Below are positions 6,783-10,442 of a DNA stretch of 10,442 nt, one piece after another. The stretch spans positions 1 through 10,442 of the forward strand of contig PXEI01000496.1 in assembly GCA_003564775.1 (NCBI GenBank), in the 5' to 3' direction. Position 1 is the stretch's first letter; the number at the start of each line of letters is the position of its first letter. A model generated the notes under the pieces. That model was not told the DNA's origin. It saw nothing but the letters and a program-made list of their open reading frames with translations, and did no database searches. Source of the DNA: Spirochaetaceae bacterium. GTDB lineage: Bacteria > Spirochaetota > Spirochaetia > DSM-27196 > SLAA01. The position numbers and the translations under genes were made by a program.

Positions 6783-7565
6783 GTGAAGAGATTTGTACTC
6801 CCTCCCGACTGCCAGGGGGAGGGGGAAATAACCCTGTCGGGGAAGGACTTCCATTATTTGTGCCGGGTTCGTCGCCTGAAAGGCGGCGACTCGGTTCCTG
6901 CCATGTTAGCCGACGGAAGACGGTTTGTATTAGTGCTCACCGAGAAGGGTACCAACACTTGCCGGGCTCGCGTCGAGCCTGAACCGGAAGAAAGCCGTGA
7001 GAATCAATCGCGTCCGGAAGAAATAGCCCCCATTGAGCTGTATCAAGCTGTGCCCAAGGGACGTGTGTTCGATGATGTGGTTCGGCGCTGCGTTGAGGCT
7101 GGGGTAACACGGATTGTCCCAGTGTATACCGAGTTTACCGTGGGGGGTGCTGCGAGGGACACCGCCGAGCGTCAGCGACGCGAGGAGCGCCTCCAGCGTG
7201 TAGCACGCAGTGCTGCCGAACAGTGTGGGGCTGTGCGCCTGCCCGAGATTGCTCAGGCGATCGAGCTCAGTCAGATCCCGAGTTTCGACTCGAATACGGA
7301 AGCCGCGTTTTTTCTGCATCAAGAACCGCTTGCAGAGTGGAGCCTACATCGGTATCTTGAAGCCTCTATTCGAAAGGTAGTTTTAGCCGTCGGCCCTGAA
7401 GGTGGGTTCTCTCAACGAGAGCTCCGACTCTTGGAACACAAAGGTTTCCGCCCGGTGTATCTTGGCCCGCAGGTACTGCGAACCGAGAACGCCGCGTTTT
7501 TTGCTGTTGCAGCAATTCGAGTACTGCTTTTGGAGCGTGAGTCGTGGACAACGAGGAAAAAGTAA
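6783..7565 (+). CDS. rsmE: 16S rRNA (uracil-1498-N3)-methyltransferase RsmE
   Basis: RsmE methylates N3 of U1498 in helix 44 of 16S rRNA in the assembled 30S subunit, using S-adenosylmethionine. The 260 residues match the usual length (about 240-260). A PUA-like N-terminal domain (about 1-65, opening MKRFVLPPD) is followed by the SPOUT/trefoil-knot methyltransferase domain. The knot motifs are clear: AVGPEGGFSQRE (202-213) and LGPQVLRTENAAFFAVAA (227-244), the second being a slight variant of the usual 'LRTETA'. KGRVFDDVVRRCVEAGV (92-108) matches the family's 'K..r.e.iv.k..ElGv' region. The start is GTG. The ribosome site is weak (AGG at 6772-6774), so translation may be coupled to ctp, whose stop is 15 nt upstream. 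The last 22 bases overlap the start of the next gene. Confidence 0.95.
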   Translation: MKRFVLPPDCQGEGEITLSGKDFHYLCRVRRLKGGDSVPAMLADGRRFVLVLTEKGTNTCRARVEPEPEESRENQSRPEEIAPIELYQAVPKGRVFDDVVRRCVEAGVTRIVPVYTEFTVGGAARDTAERQRREERLQRVARSAAEQCGAVRLPEIAQAIELSQIPSFDSNTEAAFFLHQEPLAEWSLHRYLEASIRKVVLAVGPEGGFSQRELRLLEHKGFRPVYLGPQVLRTENAAFFAVAAIRVLLLERESWTTRKK

Positions 7566-8302
7566 ACCTGATTACTCGTATCAAAGTTGTGGGTGTTCCT
7601 TTGCACGTAGTGCGTGAAGAGAACTTCGAACGGGTGGTCGAGGAGCTTGTAGCACGCGACGCGCTCAAGCAAGTTATGCTGGTTGGGCTGTGGGATGTAC
7701 TGCGTAGTTTCTGGAACAGGCGGCTACGCGACGCAATGGAACGAGCGGTCCTGGTTATTCCAGTAAGCCGTGCGCTGATTTTTGGCGCACAGTTCCAGCA
7801 GAAGCGCCTACCAACTCGTTATCATGCCTTCCCATTTGTCATTCGCTTGCTTTCAGCACTCGAAACGCATGGGCGTTCGGTCTACCTCCTGGGTGCACCA
7901 GCATCCGGTATTGCTGTTGCAGAGCGCAACATCCGCAGCACCTTCCCCGGACTGCGTATTGTTGGACGCTACAGTGGTTTCTACCCATCTGCGCGGGAGT
8001 CGGACATCGTGACGGCTATAAACAAGGCTGCTCCGGACTTCGTGCTTTTGGGATCCGGCCTGCCAGGCAAGGAAGGCTGGGTGCGAGCGCATGGCTCTGA
8101 ACTGCGTGGTGGAATGTATCTCTGGCATGCACAGGTCTTTGACGTGCTTGCCGAGCGTGCAAACCGAAGGCCGGAGAAAGTGGTCGAACAGATTCCTGGA
8201 GTAGTAACCGATCTCATCACACACCCATGGCGAGTTCTGCGTGCCCCTGTCTACGCCGTGTATCCAGTTCTTCTCCTCTATCATCGTCTCAGGAAACTCT
8301 AA
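7544..8302 (+). CDS. Divergent WecG/TagA/CpsF-family glycosyltransferase-like protein
   Basis: The 252 residues follow the WecG/TagA/CpsF (GT26) layout. Segment SVYLLGAPASGIAVAERN (112-129), then FPGLRIVGRYSGFY (134-147), DFVLLGSGLPGKEGWV (165-180, for the usual 'lllvglG.PkQE.W'), and a C-terminal helix with THPWRVLR (226-233, for the usual 'P.R..R'). Family members add N-acetylmannosaminuronate or N-acetylmannosamine to lipid-linked sugars in making enterobacterial common antigen, teichoic acid or capsule. Several expected active-site features are absent: the 'Asp-Gly' around residues 70-80 reads VIPVSRALIF, and the 'GVGG.FD' stretch reads LWHAQVFDV (193-201). Sugar transfer is therefore uncertain; it may use another substrate or be non-catalytic. 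The GTG start overlaps rsmE by 22 nt and has GGAG (7532-7535) 8 nt upstream, indicating coupled translation. No other glycan gene lies nearby. Confidence 0.72.
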   Translation: MDNEEKVNLITRIKVVGVPLHVVREENFERVVEELVARDALKQVMLVGLWDVLRSFWNRRLRDAMERAVLVIPVSRALIFGAQFQQKRLPTRYHAFPFVIRLLSALETHGRSVYLLGAPASGIAVAERNIRSTFPGLRIVGRYSGFYPSARESDIVTAINKAAPDFVLLGSGLPGKEGWVRAHGSELRGGMYLWHAQVFDVLAERANRRPEKVVEQIPGVVTDLITHPWRVLRAPVYAVYPVLLLYHRLRKL

Positions 8303-8309
8303 GCCTGAG
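8288..8309 (+). other. Weak inverted repeat over the stop codon of the WecG-like gene
   Basis: CTCAGG (8288-8293) and CCTGAG (8304-8309) are exact complements around a 10-nt loop that contains the TAA. There is no T-tract, so this is at best a weak 3' hairpin. I cannot see a convincing terminator for the rightward run. Confidence 0.2.
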
Positions 8310-8317
8310 TTCCACGC

Positions 8318-8346
8318 TTGCCTTCGTTCCAAAGCGGCAATATATT
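8318..8346 (+). promoter_or_regulatory. Sigma70-like promoter for sdhAB
   Basis: TTGCCT (8318-8323, four of six -35 bases) is followed by a 17-bp spacer and TATATT (8341-8346, five of six -10 bases). The predicted start is near 8353, giving a leader of about 110 nt before the sdhA GTG. It is placed correctly in the only sizeable plus-strand gap of the right half. Activity is inferred. Confidence 0.55.
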
Positions 8347-8402
8347 CCATGAGTTGTCATGTATGAAGCCGTTGCGGTTGCCTGTCGATACAGTCCAAGA
8401 AG

Positions 8403-8429
8403 GGCGAGTCTGAGTGTCTCAGGCTCGTC
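8403..8429 (+). promoter_or_regulatory. 12-bp hairpin in the sdhA leader
   Basis: The arms 8403-8414 and 8418-8429 pair over 12 bp (two are G-U pairs) around a TGT loop; the core is GAGTCTGAG/CTCAGGCTC. Only a short TTTT follows, 11 nt downstream of the stem, so it is a poor intrinsic terminator. It lies between the proposed promoter and the sdhA ribosome site, so it could be an attenuator, a stability element or a protein-binding leader. Confidence 0.45.
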
Positions 8430-8452
8430 GCCATCTCGTCTTTTCCCAAAAC

Positions 8453-8458
8453 AAGGAG
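8453..8458 (+). promoter_or_regulatory. Ribosome-binding site fixing the sdhA GTG start
   Basis: AAGGAG ends 6 nt before the GTG at 8465. It selects this GTG, which gives the expected N-terminus directly before the FAD dinucleotide-binding motif. Confidence 0.8.
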
Positions 8459-8464
8459 TAGGTC

Positions 8465-10192
8465 GTGGTATATGAGTTTGATGCGGTGATTGTCGGTGCT
8501 GGTGGTGCCGGACTCTACGCAGCTCTGGAGGCGGGAACAACCGCAAAAACAGCGGTAATTTCCAAGTTGTATCCAATGCGTAGTCACACCGGTGCTGCTC
8601 AGGGGGGAATTGGAGCTGCGCTCGGCAACGTAGAAGAAGACAAGCCAGAGTGGCATGCTTTCGATACCGTAAAGGGCGGTGACTACCTTGTAGATCAGGA
8701 AGCCGCCCGCATTCTTGCGGAAGAAGCAGTTCAGACGGTGTATGATCTGGAAAACCGAGGCCTCCCATTCAGCAGGACACCGGAAGGTCGTATTGCGCAA
8801 CGTAGGTTCGGCGGGCACACCCGAAACTTTGGTGAAGGGCCGGTGCACCGCTCGTGTTACGCAGCCGACCGTACGGGAAACATGATTCTTCAAACCTTGT
8901 ATCAACAATGCATTAAGAACGACGTTCACTTTTTCGACGAGTTTCAGGTTGTTGAGCTTCTGCTTGACGGAACGCGCTGCACAGGAGTTGTTGTTTTTGA
9001 GCTTAAGACCGGCGAGGTGCACATTTTCCGAGCCAAGGCCGTTTTGTTTGCAACCGGCGGATTTGGTCGCATGTTCCGAATCACCTCCAACGCGCTGGCG
9101 AACACGGGCGACGGCCCGGCAGTTCTGGCTCGCGCCGGAATTCCAATGGAAGACATGGAGTTTTTCCAGTTCCACCCTACCGGCATCAAAGGAATGGGAA
9201 TTCTCATTACCGAAGGTGTTCGAGGCGAGGGGGGCATCCTCCTCAATAGTAAGGGCGAGCGCTTCATGGAGCGCTACGCACCAACCATGCTGGACCTGGC
9301 GCCTCGCGACATGGTCTCCCGTGCAATCATGACCGAGATCCTTGAAGGTCGTGGTGTGCGTGGTGACCGGGAGATAGACGACTGGGTTATGCTTGATGCC
9401 AGCCATCTGGGACGTGATGTAGTTGAGAGCAAAATTCCCGACATCGCTGACTTCTGCCGTACCTATCTTGCAATAGACCCTGCCGAGGAGCCTATGCCGG
9501 TGCAGCCGACTGCACATTACGCAATGGGTGGAATACCCACCGACGTTCATGGGCGGGTGGACACAGGCGGGACGGTGTATGAAGGTCTCTATGCCGCCGG
9601 TGAGTGTGCCTGTGTCTCGGTTCATGGAGCCAACCGACTGGGTACAAACAGCCTGGTTGACCTGGTTGTATTTGGTCGGCGTGCAGGTAAACACATTGCT
9701 GAGTACGTGCAGAACGTCACGCACGGCCCGGTTGATGAAGGGGCCGCCCAGGCCTATTCAGCGCGTGTTGCAAAACTGAAGACCGAGAAAGGCAAGCATC
9801 CCGGTCCGATCTACCGCGAGATGCAGTCGGTCATGACGGCCAAGGTTGGGGTCTACCGCAACCAAAGCAACATGCAGGAAGCCATAGACACTATTCGAAA
9901 ACTACGCGAGCAGTTTCAGGACGTCCGTGTGCAGGACACAGCCGATAACTTTAATACCGAGGTTTTGGCAATCCTTGAACTTGAGAACCTGCTTGATCTC
10001 TCACTCATTACCGCAGTTTCCGCCGAGAATAGAAAGGAAAGCCGAGGTGCCCACTCTCGGCCGGACTATCCCGACCGTGATGATGAAGGCTGGCTCAAGC
10101 ACACGCTTGCTCGGCTTGACGGTGACAAAGTCAGCCTGGACTACAAATCGGTTGATGTTGGAATTTGGGAACCAAAACCGCGAGTCTACTAA
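8465..10192 (+). CDS. sdhA: Succinate dehydrogenase/fumarate reductase flavoprotein subunit
   Basis: This flavoprotein interconverts succinate and fumarate and passes electrons to the iron-sulfur subunit, on the cytoplasmic face in most bacteria. The 575 residues are of normal length. Motifs in order: the FAD Rossmann motif VIVGAGGAGLYAA (8-20); the covalent flavin-binding histidine in RSHTGAAQGGIGAALGN (His41), of the E. coli SdhA/FrdA style; the substrate site FHPTG (His237), TEGVRGEGG (249-257), APRDMVSRA (proton-shuttle candidate Arg281), PTAHYAMGGI (His351) and HGANRLGTNSL (Arg391); and the C-terminal helical domain ending in RPDYPDRDDEGW (532-543). All key residues are present, so it should be active. 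The next gene, sdhB, starts 44 nt downstream. No membrane-anchor gene lies between the preceding gene and this one. Sequence alone does not settle dehydrogenase versus fumarate reductase direction. Confidence 0.95.
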   Translation: MVYEFDAVIVGAGGAGLYAALEAGTTAKTAVISKLYPMRSHTGAAQGGIGAALGNVEEDKPEWHAFDTVKGGDYLVDQEAARILAEEAVQTVYDLENRGLPFSRTPEGRIAQRRFGGHTRNFGEGPVHRSCYAADRTGNMILQTLYQQCIKNDVHFFDEFQVVELLLDGTRCTGVVVFELKTGEVHIFRAKAVLFATGGFGRMFRITSNALANTGDGPAVLARAGIPMEDMEFFQFHPTGIKGMGILITEGVRGEGGILLNSKGERFMERYAPTMLDLAPRDMVSRAIMTEILEGRGVRGDREIDDWVMLDASHLGRDVVESKIPDIADFCRTYLAIDPAEEPMPVQPTAHYAMGGIPTDVHGRVDTGGTVYEGLYAAGECACVSVHGANRLGTNSLVDLVVFGRRAGKHIAEYVQNVTHGPVDEGAAQAYSARVAKLKTEKGKHPGPIYREMQSVMTAKVGVYRNQSNMQEAIDTIRKLREQFQDVRVQDTADNFNTEVLAILELENLLDLSLITAVSAENRKESRGAHSRPDYPDRDDEGWLKHTLARLDGDKVSLDYKSVDVGIWEPKPRVY

Positions 10193-10236
10193 GCGCACAC
10201 CCAGGCAGGGCCAGAATAGGAAGAAGGAGAAGATAG

Positions 10237-10442
10237 ATGAACGTTGTCCTTGAGTTATATAGACAAGATCCGGCCGCGACCGGTGAAGGTGAGTTCAAGC
10301 GCTATGAGCTGACGCTGGAACCGACGGACCGCATTCTTGACGGCCTTATTCGGATATCGCGTGACATGGACGGTAGTCTGAGTTTCCGAAAGAGCTGTGC
10401 CCATGGTGTATGTGGTTCCGACGCCATGCGGATTAACGGCAA
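10237..10442 (+). CDS. sdhB: Succinate dehydrogenase/fumarate reductase iron-sulfur subunit, 3' end missing
   Basis: Only the first 68 codons are in the window. They form the N-terminal plant-type ferredoxin domain that takes electrons from the flavoprotein. The segment SFRKSCAHGVCGSDAMRING (49-68) gives the first [2Fe-2S] cysteine ligands Cys54 and Cys59, and Asp62 at the third-ligand position that is often Asp in SdhB. The later cysteine, the 4Fe-4S and 3Fe-4S cluster domains and the stop codon lie beyond the edge. AAGGAG (10224-10229), 7 nt before the ATG, supports the start. It follows sdhA by 44 nt and is surely co-transcribed with it. Whether an anchor subunit gene comes next cannot be seen. 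Confidence 0.95.
   Translation, partial: MNVVLELYRQDPAATGEGEFKRYELTLEPTDRILDGLIRISRDMDGSLSFRKSCAHGVCGSDAMRING

Noticed and set aside
8403..8444. Intrinsic terminator for the ctp-rsmE run
   Set aside because: The stem is good, but the only T-run (TTTT) comes 11 nt after it and the stem lies downstream of a likely sdh promoter; a leader hairpin fits better.
8357..9724. Long open frame (455 codons) on the minus strand, antisense to sdhA
   Set aside because: Its sequence shows no domain or family motif, and it covers a highly conserved sdhA. It arises from GC-biased codon use in the true gene.

Overview
The window looks like part of a spirochaete chromosome of moderately high GC content, probably a free-living Spirochaetaceae-type organism. 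This is an inference. It rests on the gene set lying side by side (lgt, a DUF342/FapA-family protein, a MinD/FlhG-like ATPase, a small membrane protein and a carboxyl-terminal protease). From memory, Borrelia burgdorferi has a related block (ctp, a small hypothetical gene, a MinD-related ATPase and lgt). No 16S rRNA or tRNA gene is present to fix the taxonomy.

Left half, minus strand (about 1-5156): four genes read leftwards in a tight run. They are a four-helix membrane protein, a MinD/FlhG-like P-loop ATPase with a coiled-coil tail, a 981-residue DUF342/FapA-family protein whose N-terminal unit occurs three times, and lgt, which is cut by the window edge. Two of the junctions are TAAATG with no spacing and the third is 28 nt, so this is almost certainly one transcript. 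A good sigma70-like promoter (TTGACC-17-TAAACT) sits just in front of the first gene and would start the mRNA at or within a base of its ATG.

Right half, plus strand (5298-10442): ctp (S41 tail-specific protease), rsmE (16S rRNA m3U1498 methyltransferase) and a divergent WecG/TagA/CpsF-like protein form a second run, with a 15-nt gap and then a 22-nt overlap. A 162-nt gap follows, holding a promoter (TTGCCT-17-TATATT) and a strong leader hairpin. Then come sdhA and the start of sdhB, the soluble subunits of succinate dehydrogenase or fumarate reductase. No membrane-anchor gene precedes sdhA.

The housekeeping genes (lgt, ctp, rsmE, sdhAB) are ordinary. The part most worth a second look is the ATPase plus triple-module DUF342 protein plus small membrane protein. 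Its composition resembles a spatial-organisation or polar/flagellar positioning system, but no function can be read directly from the sequence. I saw no mobile element, CRISPR array, tRNA, rRNA or tandem DNA repeat.
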